A DNA stretch of 64,000 nucleotides from an uncultured Bacteroidales bacterium (GTDB lineage: Bacteria > Bacteroidota > Bacteroidia > Bacteroidales > Muribaculaceae), in NCBI GenBank assembly GCA_902762385.1, contig CACWNQ010000003.1, positions 62,001 through 126,000 on the forward strand, given 5' to 3'. The notes beneath the pieces were generated by a model. The model was not told where the DNA came from. It worked only from the letters and a program-made list of their open reading frames with translations, and did not search any database. Positions 43,739-54,101 of this stretch are shown here, in pieces. Position 1 is the first letter of the stretch, and the number at the start of each line of letters is the position of its first letter. The position numbers and the translations under genes are program-made.

Positions 43739-44398
43739 TTAAACATCCATTGGTTTGAGGTTAGGATCGATGATGAGAGTAGCGCCAGTAGCCTCCTGAA
43801 CCTGCTCAACAGTGAACTCAGGATGCAGCTCGCGAAGCACGATGCCCTCGGGGGTGATGTCCATAACACCCATCTCGGTGATAATCATGTTAACCTGGCC
43901 AGCTGCAGTGAGTGGCAAAGTGCACTCTTTCAAGATTTTGTGGTTACCCTTCTGAGTGTGCTCCATAGTGAGGATTACACGTTTTGCACCCACAACGAGG
44001 TCCATTGCGCCACCCATACCGGGAGCCATCTTGCCGGGGATAATCCAGTTGGCAAGGTTACCCTTCTCGTCAACCTGCAGAGCGCCAAGGAACGACACGT
44101 TCACATGGCCACCGCGAATGATTGCAAACGAAGTAGCTGAGTCGAAAGTGCAAGCACCTGGCTCCAGTGTGATGTAACCACCACCAGCGTTAATCAAGTT
44201 CTTGTCTTCTTCACCCTCGGCAGGTGTTGGGCCCATGCCCATAGCACCGTTCTCGGTCTGCAAAGTAACCTCTACACCTTCGGGCAAGTAGTTAGGAATC
44301 AATGTTGGGATACCAATACCCAAATTCACTACGTCACCGTCGTGCAACTCCTTGGCAGCACGCTTAGCGATGACCTCTCTCATTTGATACTTATCCAT
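43739..44398 (-). CDS. ctfB: Butyryl-CoA:acetoacetate CoA-transferase, beta subunit
   Basis: A 219-residue CoA-transferase beta subunit. The catalytic glutamate is E49 in TENGAMGMGP; DVVNLGIGIPTLIPNYLP precedes it. It forms the active enzyme with the alpha subunit encoded 9 kb away, at the front of the operon. In the lysine pathway it moves CoA from butyryl-CoA to acetoacetate, releasing butyrate and making acetoacetyl-CoA. It follows kamE across a 116-bp spacer containing a GA-rich repeat. Confidence 0.93.
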   Translation of the reverse strand: MDKYQMREVIAKRAAKELHDGDVVNLGIGIPTLIPNYLPEGVEVTLQTENGAMGMGPTPAEGEEDKNLINAGGGYITLEPGACTFDSATSFAIIRGGHVNVSFLGALQVDEKGNLANWIIPGKMAPGMGGAMDLVVGAKRVILTMEHTQKGNHKILKECTLPLTAAGQVNMIITEMGVMDITPEGIVLRELHPEFTVEQVQEATGATLIIDPNLKPMDV

Positions 44399-44479
44399 AG
44401 TAATTACGGTTTATGATATTAATATTATTGTGTTTAAAATATTCTTGCAAAATTGTCGTGAAAGGATTCAGGATAAAGG

Positions 44480-44511
44480 ATTTCTCTCACCTCTCCCCTC
44501 TTCCCTCTCAC
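44480..44511 (-). repeat. GA/CT-rich spacer repeat between kamE and ctfB
   Basis: The plus strand reads TCTCTCACCTCTCCCCTC and similar; the transcript carries the purine strand. It belongs to the dispersed CT-repeat family. Confidence 0.75.
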
Positions 44512-44514
44512 TTT

Positions 44515-45303
44515 TTATTTCATGCCACGCTTCACCATCTCCTGGACTACAAACGAAGCCACGTCGTCGGCATAGGTGTTCATGCCGAAGCCAGCATCGA
44601 AGCCCAGCTCCTTGGCTAGCTCGTGGGTTACACGTGCACCACCACAGCAGCAAATCATCTTGTCGCGCAAGCCCTCGGCCTCCATGAGCTCGATGAAGTT
44701 GGTCATGTTCTGGATGTGCACGTCTTTCTGAGTCACAGTCTGCGACACAAGCAGCGCATCGGCATGCAGCTCGATGCCACGGGCAATGAACTCCTCGTTT
44801 GGCACTTGCGAACCCAGATTGTAGGCCTCGATCATCTCGTAGCGCTCAAGTCCATAGTGGCCGGCATAACCCTTCATGTTCATGATGGCATCGATGCCCA
44901 CGGTGTGCGCGTCGGTTCCGGTTGATGCTCCCACAATCACAATCTTGCGACCGATGTTCTCTTTGATATACTCGTCGGTCTCATACATGTCCATTGTGTT
45001 CGACTCAACCTTGGGGACATAGATATTGGTGTAGTCGACCGTGTGAGTGCAACTGCCATAGCAGTTCAGGAAGGTAAAACCAGGTGTAAGCTCCTGATAG
45101 AACACAACACTCGGGTTCTCGAGGCCCATCTTGCGCAACAACTGCTTAGCGGCCTCAACAGCCTCGGCACCACATGGCACTGGCAGGGTGAAACTGAGCT
45201 GCACCTTGCCATCGTTCATAGTGTCGCCATAGGGTTTTATTTTCGATAAGTCTAAGGTTTTGTCAAAATCCTTAGCTTCCATTGAATATAGTCCTTCGCT
45301 CAT
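44515..45303 (-). CDS. kamE: Lysine 5,6-aminomutase, beta subunit (B12-binding)
   Basis: A 262-residue small subunit that carries cobalamin and PLP. The B12 motif DAHTVG (D131, H133, G136) and Lys144, matching the PLP lysine of the clostridial enzyme, are both present. With KamD it moves the terminal amino group of lysine or beta-lysine between carbons 6 and 5. The start at 45303 is supported by an AGGAGACACAAGAT leader that nearly duplicates that of etfB. It begins 19 bp after kamD. Confidence 0.96.
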   Translation of the reverse strand: MSEGLYSMEAKDFDKTLDLSKIKPYGDTMNDGKVQLSFTLPVPCGAEAVEAAKQLLRKMGLENPSVVFYQELTPGFTFLNCYGSCTHTVDYTNIYVPKVESNTMDMYETDEYIKENIGRKIVIVGASTGTDAHTVGIDAIMNMKGYAGHYGLERYEMIEAYNLGSQVPNEEFIARGIELHADALLVSQTVTQKDVHIQNMTNFIELMEAEGLRDKMICCCGGARVTHELAKELGFDAGFGMNTYADDVASFVVQEMVKRGMK

Positions 45304-45322
45304 ATCTTGTGTCTCCTATTTT

Positions 45323-46879
45323 TTAACGTTTGCCTTTCATCAGTTCAATAAACGGGTTCAGATAGTTGGCGCCCTTCATGGTCACGCCAGCCAGACCCTT
45401 ACCACCATTCTTAGGACGCTTAACGTCACCAAAGATACCTTTCTCGAGGGCGGTAAAGAGGCCCTCCTTGGTAATGTCTTCAAGCAACTTAATGGTGTTG
45501 CCTAGCACTTCCTTCACGCGATTACGGCAGATGCCGTCCTCCTTGAATTCCATCTCATCACCAATGCTGCGCATGTTGTTGAAGATGTACTTAGCGTTCT
45601 CAATAGAGAGATAACGGTCGCTCATGAATGGAGTGTGGATAGCCTCGGTGGGCATACCCAGCAACTGGATACCCTGATGGGTCCAAATGCCAATCATGTT
45701 GAACAGCGCGTCCTGAATGTGACCACGGAAGATGTTACCTGTCATGAACTTAGTGGGAGGCATATACTTTAGAGTAGCCTTAGGGAAGATTTCGCGTGTC
45801 ATCTGTGCCTGAGCAAGTTCAAGAAGGAAACCATTCTCGAGCATTGGGTCCATCTCAAAGGCATGGCCAAGTCCCATTTGCTCCTCGGGCAGACCAGCCA
45901 TGAGGGCTAACTGCTCGTTGATTAGGTCGCTGGCAAGCACTGTGTGAGCAGCCTCAACAGCATCGGCAGTAGTAAGGTAGTTATCCTCACCAGTGTTGAT
46001 AATGACTCCGGCAAAGCCGTTGATGATACGGCTCATGTACTGGTCGATGAGTGTGCGCTGCATGTTGATGTCGCGGAAGAGGATACCATAAAGGGCGTCG
46101 TTAAGCATAACGTCAAGACCCTCGAAGGCTCCCATAATTGCGATTTCAGGCATACAAAGTCCCGAGCAGTAGTTACACAGGCGAATGTAGCGACCTTGTT
46201 CCTCACCAACCTCATCAAGAGCCTTACGCATGATGCGGAAGTTCTCCTGAGTGGCAAATGTACCGCCAAAGCCCTCGGTAGTAGCACCATAAGGCACATA
46301 GTCGAGCAAGCTCTGGCCTGTGGTGCGAATCACAGCGATGACATCAGCACCCTGACGGGCACCAGCCTGAGCCTGCACCACGTCCTCATATATGTTACCA
46401 GTGGCAACAATAATGTAGAGGTAGGGTTTTGGACCCTCGCCTATTGTGTCGAGATAATGCTCACGGCGAGCGCGACGAGCGCGAATGCGTGCCATACTCT
46501 CGTCGATTACTGGTTGTAACACATCGGCAATCGCCTTGGGGTCGGTGGTCACAACTTTGGTGATATCAAGCTCATCGGCTGCCACCTTCTCGGCAATCTG
46601 TTGTGGTGAAAGACCTGTTTGAATCATGGCGTTGGCGATAAAGAACAATGCTCCCTCGCTCAACACGCCCTTGTCTTTCAATGCCTCGACAACAACGTTG
46701 GGCAATGGCACATCGTTGTCGTCCACTCCATCGATACCCATCAAGCGGCACAAAGTGCGCTCTACAGCCACAGTGGTGTATTGCTCCACAAACGACTGCA
46801 CATCTTGTGCGATGCCCTTAGCGAGCCCGCGGGCGTATTCCACTTTCTGGAAATCTAATCCTAATTTACTCTTTTGCAT
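45323..46879 (-). CDS. kamD: Lysine 5,6-aminomutase, alpha subunit
   Basis: A 518-residue large subunit, the usual family length. It provides the TIM barrel in which the adenosylcobalamin radical reaction proceeds; characteristic stretches include VEYARGLAKGIAQDVQSF, PPTKFMTGNIFRGHIQDALFN and GIQLLGMPTEAIHTPF. It acts on beta-lysine from KamA, giving 3,5-diaminohexanoate. Placed between KamC and KamE, it belongs to the reactivase-mutase block of the operon. Confidence 0.96.
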   Translation of the reverse strand: MQKSKLGLDFQKVEYARGLAKGIAQDVQSFVEQYTTVAVERTLCRLMGIDGVDDNDVPLPNVVVEALKDKGVLSEGALFFIANAMIQTGLSPQQIAEKVAADELDITKVVTTDPKAIADVLQPVIDESMARIRARRARREHYLDTIGEGPKPYLYIIVATGNIYEDVVQAQAGARQGADVIAVIRTTGQSLLDYVPYGATTEGFGGTFATQENFRIMRKALDEVGEEQGRYIRLCNYCSGLCMPEIAIMGAFEGLDVMLNDALYGILFRDINMQRTLIDQYMSRIINGFAGVIINTGEDNYLTTADAVEAAHTVLASDLINEQLALMAGLPEEQMGLGHAFEMDPMLENGFLLELAQAQMTREIFPKATLKYMPPTKFMTGNIFRGHIQDALFNMIGIWTHQGIQLLGMPTEAIHTPFMSDRYLSIENAKYIFNNMRSIGDEMEFKEDGICRNRVKEVLGNTIKLLEDITKEGLFTALEKGIFGDVKRPKNGGKGLAGVTMKGANYLNPFIELMKGKR

Positions 46880-46900
46880 ATCACATTATTTATATAGTAC

Positions 46901-48262
46901 TTATTTCTGGGTTTTCTCATTCGGTGATTTTGTAAGTTCTTCACGCGCAAGGCTGAGCCATTCAAGGTCAATGCCCAGGCTCTCAGCAATAGTAAGGGCC
47001 TCGTGAGGAACCTCACCACCTGCAACCTCAACAAGTGAGTAGTTCATTGAGCCATTGTCGAAGCCCTTTACCCGCAAGCAATGGGCGCTGCCTGGCTCTA
47101 TATCATAGTGCGTTGTCATCACGAGGCTCATGTGCTTTGTGGCAAGCACCTTGAGCAGCGCCTGCACAAGAGCCGTGCCCTCGGTGGGGTTGGTGGTGCG
47201 TGCCGGCTCGTCGATCAACGCCAATATTCTTCGGTTTTCGCGTGATGCCTTGATAACGGCATCAATGTTCTTCATCTCGGCGGCAAACGATGAGAGACCA
47301 CGCTCTATAGATTGCTCGTCGCCGATGCAGAAGTACACTTCGTCCTTAATGGCAATGGTGGCAGCGCTTGCTGGAACACCAAAGCCAAACTGGAACAACA
47401 ACTGGCACAGAGTGAGGGTCTTCAAGACAACAGTCTTGCCACCCATGTTGGCACCAGTGATGAGGGTGGGTTGCAACCCATACCAAATGTCGACGGGTTG
47501 GAACTCCTTGCTACGGCGAGAGAGCGCATCTTTCACCTGTGGATGGAACATGCCACAATAGCGACAAGTGCCATCGGTCGAAATCGTGGGAAGGCACAAT
47601 CCCTCGTCAACCACTTGACGGGCACGAGCCAAATTGATGTCGACTGTAGCGAGAGCCACCAGGGCATTCTCAATGTTGTCGACATGGCTATGGAGCTGGC
47701 GGGTGAGGTCACGGCGCACCGTCTCCTCTATCTCGGCAGCTTCAACAAGCAGTTCATCTTGCTGCTCGGGTTGCTGACGCATGCGCTTGCGCAAGTCCTG
47801 CAACTCGGCACAATAACTGTCATAAATGTAGAACGAGGCCATCTTTAACCCGTCGGGATCAAGAATTGTAATAACCTCGCTCAAATCAGGTATCGCAACA
47901 GCGTCGCACATGCCATGCTCACACAGGAGTTTTGTTACCTCCGAGGCAAGAATCGACAAGTGCTTCACTTCAAAGAGTTCAATATCATCAAGAGTAGCCA
48001 CTTGACGCAGGTTCTTGATGGTGGTGCGAATGTCCTTCACACCCTGCAGCCTGAATAGCAGCGTTGTCAAGTGGGTACGATCAACGGTATTGACAAAGTC
48101 AATAAACCGCCTCAAAACGTCATGCGAAGCCTTTATCTCGCTTGCTTCGGTCATCATGCTTGAGTCGAGAAGCCATCGGCGAGCGAATCCCGACTGCAAG
48201 TCAAGCCTGTCGAGCATGAAACGCAGTCCACAAGGTGATTCTATGACGTTTTTAAGTTGCAA
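46901..48262 (-). CDS. kamC: KamC, MutS-type ATPase and probable 5,6-aminomutase reactivase
   Basis: A 453-residue MutS-family ATPase that lacks the mismatch-recognition domains. Walker A is GANMGGKT (270-277), with the Walker B-like LALIDEPARTTNPTEG at 348-363 and a CRYC pair at 233-236. Databases, as I recall, call this family the lysine 5,6-aminomutase reactivase ATPase; replacing damaged B12 in the mutase would be its task. The reading frame must start at or after the TTG at 48260-48262, because a TAA stands two codons upstream, so TTG is the likely start. Its position between kamB and kamD supports the assignment. Confidence 0.85.
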   Translation of the reverse strand: MQLKNVIESPCGLRFMLDRLDLQSGFARRWLLDSSMMTEASEIKASHDVLRRFIDFVNTVDRTHLTTLLFRLQGVKDIRTTIKNLRQVATLDDIELFEVKHLSILASEVTKLLCEHGMCDAVAIPDLSEVITILDPDGLKMASFYIYDSYCAELQDLRKRMRQQPEQQDELLVEAAEIEETVRRDLTRQLHSHVDNIENALVALATVDINLARARQVVDEGLCLPTISTDGTCRYCGMFHPQVKDALSRRSKEFQPVDIWYGLQPTLITGANMGGKTVVLKTLTLCQLLFQFGFGVPASAATIAIKDEVYFCIGDEQSIERGLSSFAAEMKNIDAVIKASRENRRILALIDEPARTTNPTEGTALVQALLKVLATKHMSLVMTTHYDIEPGSAHCLRVKGFDNGSMNYSLVEVAGGEVPHEALTIAESLGIDLEWLSLAREELTKSPNEKTQK

Positions 48263-48264
48263 AT

Positions 48265-48300
48265 CTTAGTTTTTAGTAATTAGTTTTTTAGTTCTTCGGT
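48265..48300. repeat. AT-rich spacer repeat
   Basis: TTAGTTTTTAGTAATTAGTTTTTTAG words fill the kamB-kamC spacer. Similar words occur at 41963-41999 and 63764-63799. Confidence 0.7.
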
Positions 48301-48306
48301 CCACAA

Positions 48307-49329
48307 TCACGACACTCGGTCTTTGAGAAGGTCATAAACAGGCAAGTTAATAGCCTGTGATATCTTGTCGCAAAGCATTGCGCTATCGAGCATATAGCCA
48401 GTGGGAGATGTGGGATTCACAGTCACTGCTATGAGTTTGCTACGCTGCAGCACTCTTATGCAGCCTCCCATCTTCTCAAAAAGCCGGAACTGCTGGGGAG
48501 AGACAAAAATCTTTGTAAAGTCGCGAACCACAAGTTCCACATGGCGCAATTGCTTGTTCTTACGCACCTTCTCGAGGAAGGAATCGACCAGTGCACCTGC
48601 CACATAGAGGGTGGAGCAATGCTCCATACCCTGAAATTCCACCTGCTGCGAAAGCGAGGTAACAGCCTCCATCTCGTGCAACTGACCATCGGTGTCGATC
48701 CACCACATACCACTCTCAAGCGGATTGAGCAGCGCAATATTGCTCTCGCTAGTCACACCTAGGTTAATAAGGTCAACCACAAAAGCGGTGCGCTGAACCA
48801 GATGCGTCATGTTGATTGAATAAGCTGCACCGGTGGCAAGTATCATCGACTGGCTTACAGCAGGTGAAGCAAGACTGAGTCGAGACAATGCCCCATCGAT
48901 AATCACCAAGTCGATATCGTGACGACGCATGTCGCGCATCCAGCGGCGCAGGCCCATACTTGATGAGGGACCCGAGAGCAATATCTTGCCCTGAGTAAGC
49001 GCCCTTGCTGTCACCACACGCCCCAGACTTGTAGTTTCATCGCTCACATCGATGAGCTCAGAAACTAGGCGACGCTGCCTATAGTGTGCCTCGCTAGTGC
49101 CGAAGTACATGCCCTCACGTAGCACAATCTCGGGCTTTTGAGTGCGTGTCACCTGGTCGGTGGTCTCTCCATCAATGCCTATCGATGTGACCGCCACGCG
49201 CCGCTGCTCGAGCGGCAGACGCTCAAGTACATACTTGAGACACTCGGTCTTGCCGGTATTCTTTTGCAGCCCCACAATCGAGAGGCTGTCATAATTCAAT
49301 ATGTCGTTGATGAATGGCACCCTAGGCAT
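48307..49329 (-). CDS. kamB: KamB, P-loop protein and probable aminomutase reactivase partner
   Basis: A 340-residue protein of the KamB family. A P-loop SIVGLQKNTGKTEC lies at about residues 17-31, but no further standard ATPase motifs are obvious. The gene sits between kamA and kamC, and its proposed role is to work with KamC in reactivating KamDE; I know of no structure. The ATG at 49329 (MPRVPF) is preferred over a GTG at 49344, which falls at the edge of an intercistronic hairpin. Confidence 0.8.
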   Translation of the reverse strand: MPRVPFINDILNYDSLSIVGLQKNTGKTECLKYVLERLPLEQRRVAVTSIGIDGETTDQVTRTQKPEIVLREGMYFGTSEAHYRQRRLVSELIDVSDETTSLGRVVTARALTQGKILLSGPSSSMGLRRWMRDMRRHDIDLVIIDGALSRLSLASPAVSQSMILATGAAYSINMTHLVQRTAFVVDLINLGVTSESNIALLNPLESGMWWIDTDGQLHEMEAVTSLSQQVEFQGMEHCSTLYVAGALVDSFLEKVRKNKQLRHVELVVRDFTKIFVSPQQFRLFEKMGGCIRVLQRSKLIAVTVNPTSPTGYMLDSAMLCDKISQAINLPVYDLLKDRVS

Positions 49330-49344
49330 TATCTTCCGCAGCAC

Positions 49345-49373
49345 GATGGTGATGGCTCAAAGCCATCGCCATC
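49345..49373 (-). promoter_or_regulatory. Intercistronic hairpin between kamA and kamB
   Basis: GATGG-GATGGCT and AGCCATC-CCATC pair around a 3-base loop with one internal mismatch in the transcript. It may end or shield part of the transcript. Confidence 0.65.
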
Positions 49374-49393
49374 GATAAAGCGGAATCATCTTT

Positions 49394-50677
<1,284 letters not shown>

Positions 50678-50700
50678 GTTTCTTTTCAGTTGTATTGAAA

Positions 50701-50730
50701 GCCATAGAGGCGCGCTAACACCTCTATGGC
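50701..50730 (-). promoter_or_regulatory. Intercistronic hairpin between kdd and kamA
   Basis: GCCATAGAGG and CCTCTATGGC form a perfect 10-bp stem with a 10-base loop. No T-run follows, so it may be an RNA-processing or stability element. Confidence 0.75.
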
Positions 50731-50741
50731 ACTGTAACTAA

Positions 50742-51815
50742 TTAAGCGTAAAGTTCTTCAAAGATCTTGCGCAGCTCTGGGCACTCACGCAGTTCTTGCA
50801 ATGTGAACTCGGCATGGCCCTTAGTGTAGCCATTACCAATAATCATGTTGGTGTCGGCACCAATACCCTCGGCGCCAAGAGCAGCCTTAGTGAAACTGGT
50901 TGCCATCGAGAAGAAGTAAACAACACCGTCGTCGCGTGTGCAAAGCACTGCTGTCATTTCGCAATCGGGAACGTTAACGCAGTTGATAGTAACATCGGCC
51001 ATCTTGCCGTCGGTAAGTTTGCTAACGAGCTCATAAACCTGAACTGGAGTCATGCCGGCAACGCTCTCTACCACGTCGCAGAAGCCTAGGTCCTTAATGC
51101 GCTGAGTTGACTTGGGGCTGTTGGCGAGACCAATAACCTTACCAGTAACGCCAACGCGCTTCTTAGCCTCGTAGCAGCAGAGCATACCACTCTTGCCACC
51201 AGCACCAAGAACAACTACATTCTGGCCATACTGGCACAACTTAGCAGTCTGTGCAGGAGCACCTGCCACGTCGAGTGCGCTCAACGCGAGTTTCTCGGGC
51301 ATATCATTGGGAATTTTTGCATAGATACCGCTCTCGAAGAGGATAGCCTTACCCTTGATGTCAACCTGATCAACGTCGGCCTTGATGTTGAGAATCTCGT
51401 CGATGCGCAGTGGAGTGAGCGACAGCGACACGAGAGTAGCGATGCGGTCGCCCTCTTTGAGGTCGATCTTGCCCTTGAGGGCGTCGCCAATCTTCTCAAC
51501 GGTACCAAGCAACATACCACCTGAACCGGTGCGACGGTTACGGTGCTTACCCTGGAGCTCTACGTTAAGGAACATTTCCTTCTTAATCTCCTCCATTACT
51601 TCAGCCTCATCGTCAGGATTCTTAGCCTGGCTCTTGGCATAGTTGTGGATATCGGTGAACGAAGCCGAGTCAATGTTCAGGGTTTGTACGTCGATCAAGA
51701 TCTCGTTGTCATAGATCTCGTCCATGTTGTTGTCAAGCTTGTTAGCTGGTTGTGGCAGTACGCCCACTGGTTCAATTACTCGGTGAGTACCGAATCTATT
51801 TCCATGTTTCTGCAT
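50742..51815 (-). CDS. kdd: L-erythro-3,5-diaminohexanoate dehydrogenase
   Basis: A 357-residue NAD(P)-dependent oxidoreductase that converts 3,5-diaminohexanoate to 5-amino-3-oxohexanoate. Family start MQKHGNRFGTHRVIEP, then the Rossmann loop VVLGAGGKSGMLCCYEAKK and VKLGLT-type strands. The ATG at 51815 is chosen because the family starts there; an in-frame TTG at 51863 would add an Asn/Lys-rich lead of 16 residues. It lies between kce and kamA. Confidence 0.94.
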   Translation of the reverse strand: MQKHGNRFGTHRVIEPVGVLPQPANKLDNNMDEIYDNEILIDVQTLNIDSASFTDIHNYAKSQAKNPDDEAEVMEEIKKEMFLNVELQGKHRNRRTGSGGMLLGTVEKIGDALKGKIDLKEGDRIATLVSLSLTPLRIDEILNIKADVDQVDIKGKAILFESGIYAKIPNDMPEKLALSALDVAGAPAQTAKLCQYGQNVVVLGAGGKSGMLCCYEAKKRVGVTGKVIGLANSPKSTQRIKDLGFCDVVESVAGMTPVQVYELVSKLTDGKMADVTINCVNVPDCEMTAVLCTRDDGVVYFFSMATSFTKAALGAEGIGADTNMIIGNGYTKGHAEFTLQELRECPELRKIFEELYA

Positions 51816-51875
51816 TGTTTCTGTTGTTTTTTTATTGTTAATATTCTTTTTATTTGCTTGCAATAGTGTTGAGGC

Positions 51876-52709
51876 TTATTTACGTGGTGGAAGGCCTAAG
51901 ATTTCGCGAGCCTCGTCGCTGGTGGCGATAGGACGGCCAAGTTCCTTGGCAATGCGAACAACCTTCTCAACGAGCTCGCCATTACTCTTGGCGAGAACAC
52001 CTTTCTCAAGGTAGAGATTGTCCTCAAAGCCCACGCGCACGTTACCTCCCATAGCTATAGCTGCTGCTGCCATGGGGAAAGCGTGACGACCAACGCCTGT
52101 AACTGTCCAGGTTGAGCCTGCGGGAATGCCGTTAACGAGCCAGCACAAATTGGCAACAGTGGCTGGAGTACATCCAGGCACGCCCAGCACAAAGTTGAAC
52201 TGCATGGGCGCTCCAGGAGCCTCGCCCTTCTTAGCCATCTTGAGGATAGTGTCGAGGTGGCCCATCTCAAAGCACTCATACTCGGGCTTGATGCCACGCT
52301 CCATCATGCGCTTGCCAAAGGCACGCATAGTTGGCATAGTGTTGTCGAAAATCTCATCGCCAAAGTTGCAGGTACCACAGTCGAGGGTTGCCATCTCGGG
52401 CAGAGGAATTGTATCGGTCGACTGAAGACGCTCGTCGGGAGTCATACCCACAGCACCACCAGTTGATGGTATCAAAATCACATCAGGACACACCTTAAGG
52501 ATAGCCTCTTCGCACTCCTGGAAGCGGGCACGGTCCTGAGTGGGGGTACCGTCGTCCCAGCGCACGTGCAGATGCACGATAGCAGCACCGGCATCAACTG
52601 CACTCTTGGCTTCGCGAACTATCTCCTCAACGGTATAGGGAACATTTGGGTTTTGCTCCTTAGTAACCTCGGCGCCACAAATAGCGGCGGTAATAATCAG
52701 TTTATCCAT
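51876..52709 (-). CDS. kce: 3-Keto-5-aminohexanoate cleavage enzyme (BKACE)
   Basis: A 277-residue TIM-barrel enzyme that cleaves 5-amino-3-oxohexanoate with acetyl-CoA into acetoacetate and 3-aminobutyryl-CoA. The zinc site begins with AIVHLHVRWDDG (His-x-His), followed by PSTGGAVGMTPDERL and ATLDCGTCNFG. Its start lies 5 bp after the kal stop, so the two are probably translated in tandem. An AAAGGA sequence precedes the ATG by about 8 bp. Confidence 0.95.
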   Translation of the reverse strand: MDKLIITAAICGAEVTKEQNPNVPYTVEEIVREAKSAVDAGAAIVHLHVRWDDGTPTQDRARFQECEEAILKVCPDVILIPSTGGAVGMTPDERLQSTDTIPLPEMATLDCGTCNFGDEIFDNTMPTMRAFGKRMMERGIKPEYECFEMGHLDTILKMAKKGEAPGAPMQFNFVLGVPGCTPATVANLCWLVNGIPAGSTWTVTGVGRHAFPMAAAAIAMGGNVRVGFEDNLYLEKGVLAKSNGELVEKVVRIAKELGRPIATSDEAREILGLPPRK

Positions 52710-52714
52710 AATTC

Positions 52715-53104
52715 TTATCCTTTTCTTTGGCAGTCTTTAGGAGTTACACAAGTTCCGCTAGCACGGCATACAACGATGGGCTCATCGAGCTCGTCGGCAG
52801 CCGATGCCGAAATGTCGGGGCGAGAAATTGCCACCTTGCGAGCCTCAAACTGCATGTGCCTTGAGGTGTTACCTTCCTTGTCGATCCAGCCCTCGGCCTC
52901 GATGAAGTCGCCAGCATATACTGGTGCCAGGAAGTCGATGCTGTCGTAGGCGCGGAACAATCCCTCATCGCCGTCACGCATAATTAAGAGTTCGGTTGCC
53001 ACGTCACCAAAGAGGTGTACCATGTGTGCTCCGTCAACTAAGTTGCCGCCGTAGTGGGCGTCTTTTGCGCTCATGCGCAGTCTAATCTTTGTTCTGTATT
53101 CCAT
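52715..53104 (-). CDS. kal: 3-Aminobutyryl-CoA ammonia-lyase
   Basis: A 129-residue hotdog-fold enzyme that removes ammonia from 3-aminobutyryl-CoA, giving crotonyl-CoA. The core [23 protein letters not shown] is the family signature, followed by [20 protein letters not shown]. The length is usual for Kal. It is the second gene of the operon, 15 bp after ctfA. Confidence 0.93.
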   Translation of the reverse strand: MEYRTKIRLRMSAKDAHYGGNLVDGAHMVHLFGDVATELLIMRDGDEGLFRAYDSIDFLAPVYAGDFIEAEGWIDKEGNTSRHMQFEARKVAISRPDISASAADELDEPIVVCRASGTCVTPKDCQRKG

Positions 53105-53119
53105 TAGGTCTTGTTATTT

Positions 53120-53770
53120 TTATTTTTCCACATAAATACCGTCAACATAGATGCCCGAAGCATGAACTTGCTCAGGCTTAATCTCGCCAACCTTCACCAG
53201 CTTCTCGGCCTCTACTACTACATAATCGGCAGCAGTTGCCATGAGTGGGTTGAAGTTGTTGGTGGTTCCCAAGAACACCATGTTACCGAATTCGTCAACG
53301 ATGTTGGCGCGCAAGAAAGCGATGTCGGCCTTCAATGGTTTCTCAAGGAGATAGTCCTTACCGTCGACAGTAACAACATCCTTGCCATCGGCCATGATGG
53401 TGCCCATGCCAGTGGGAGTGAGAACGCCACCCAGACCAGCGCCTGCTGCACGGATGCGCTCAGCAAGAGTGCCTTGAGGAACATACTCTACAATGAGAGT
53501 GCCCTCGTTCTTCTGCAATGCGGTCTGCTTGTTAGTACCGGTGTGCGAAACGATAGCCTTCTTCACCTGATGATTAGTCACTAGCTTGCCGTGAGCCACC
53601 TCATCGTAGGCAGTATCATTGGCAATAATTGTTAAGTCCTTGACGCCCTTCTCAACGATAGCGTCGATAATTTGTGTGGCACTACCCACACCGAGGAAGC
53701 CGCCAAACATGATGGTCATACCATCCTGCACTTTCTCAACGGCCTGCTCGAGAGTAATAAGCTTATTCAT
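53120..53770 (-). CDS. ctfA: Butyryl-CoA:acetoacetate CoA-transferase, alpha subunit
   Basis: A 216-residue alpha subunit that starts with TLEQAVEKVQDGMTIMFGGF and has a GVGSATQIIDAIVEKG helix and GGVLTPTGMGT. The ATG at 53770 matches the family start; a longer in-frame extension to 53848 is AT-rich and not family-like. It is the first gene of the operon. Its beta-subunit partner lies nine genes downstream, which is unusual for this two-subunit enzyme. Confidence 0.93.
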   Translation of the reverse strand: MNKLITLEQAVEKVQDGMTIMFGGFLGVGSATQIIDAIVEKGVKDLTIIANDTAYDEVAHGKLVTNHQVKKAIVSHTGTNKQTALQKNEGTLIVEYVPQGTLAERIRAAGAGLGGVLTPTGMGTIMADGKDVVTVDGKDYLLEKPLKADIAFLRANIVDEFGNMVFLGTTNNFNPLMATAADYVVVEAEKLVKVGEIKPEQVHASGIYVDGIYVEK

Positions 53771-53845
53771 GTTGGTTATGTATATTGGAATTAGTTGATA
53801 ATTGTTCTTATTATCGATAATTGTAATATAATTATTAATGGACTG

Positions 53846-53853
53846 CAAATATA
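53846..53853 (-). promoter_or_regulatory. -7 promoter element of the lysine-fermentation operon
   Basis: The minus strand reads TATATTTG 76 bp before the ctfA ATG. No -33 TTTG was found, so an activator may be needed. The rest of the 331-bp divergent gap is AT-rich; it contains TAACCACAATAACCACA (53931-53947). Confidence 0.6.
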
Positions 53854-54019
53854 ATGAAAAATACCGACATTGAGAGACTTTATAGTAATAAATTTTATTA
53901 TTTTATTTACGCGTATCATATAACCACAATAACCACAGCACTTTGCGACCAGAAACACTTTTCAGCAAGCGCAACAGCCCTGTTTGTCTAAAAAAATACT
54001 CCACAATATCGCTCATTTT

Positions 54020-54050
54020 TTTGTTAGAAACGGATTTTTCATTACCTTTG
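54020..54050 (+). promoter_or_regulatory. Consensus promoter of the aminotransferase gene
   Basis: TTTG (54020-54023), 19 bp, TACCTTTG (54043-54050), 52 bp before the ATG. Confidence 0.8.
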
Positions 54051-54101
54051 TCGGCACTAATGAGTGACTAATATTCATCAACACTAATTCTATAAACAAC
54101 T

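Noticed and set aside
46901-48262. Reading KamC as a DNA mismatch-repair MutS
   Set aside because: Only the ATPase core is present, mismatch-recognition domains are absent, and the gene is embedded among lysine aminomutase genes.
49329-49344. GTG start for KamB at 49344
   Set aside because: It would lie at the edge of an intercistronic hairpin; the ATG 15 bp later is a better fit.
53771-53848. N-terminal extension of ctfA
   Set aside because: The added residues are Asn/Ile-rich and precede the conserved CoA-transferase start; they also approach the -7 box.
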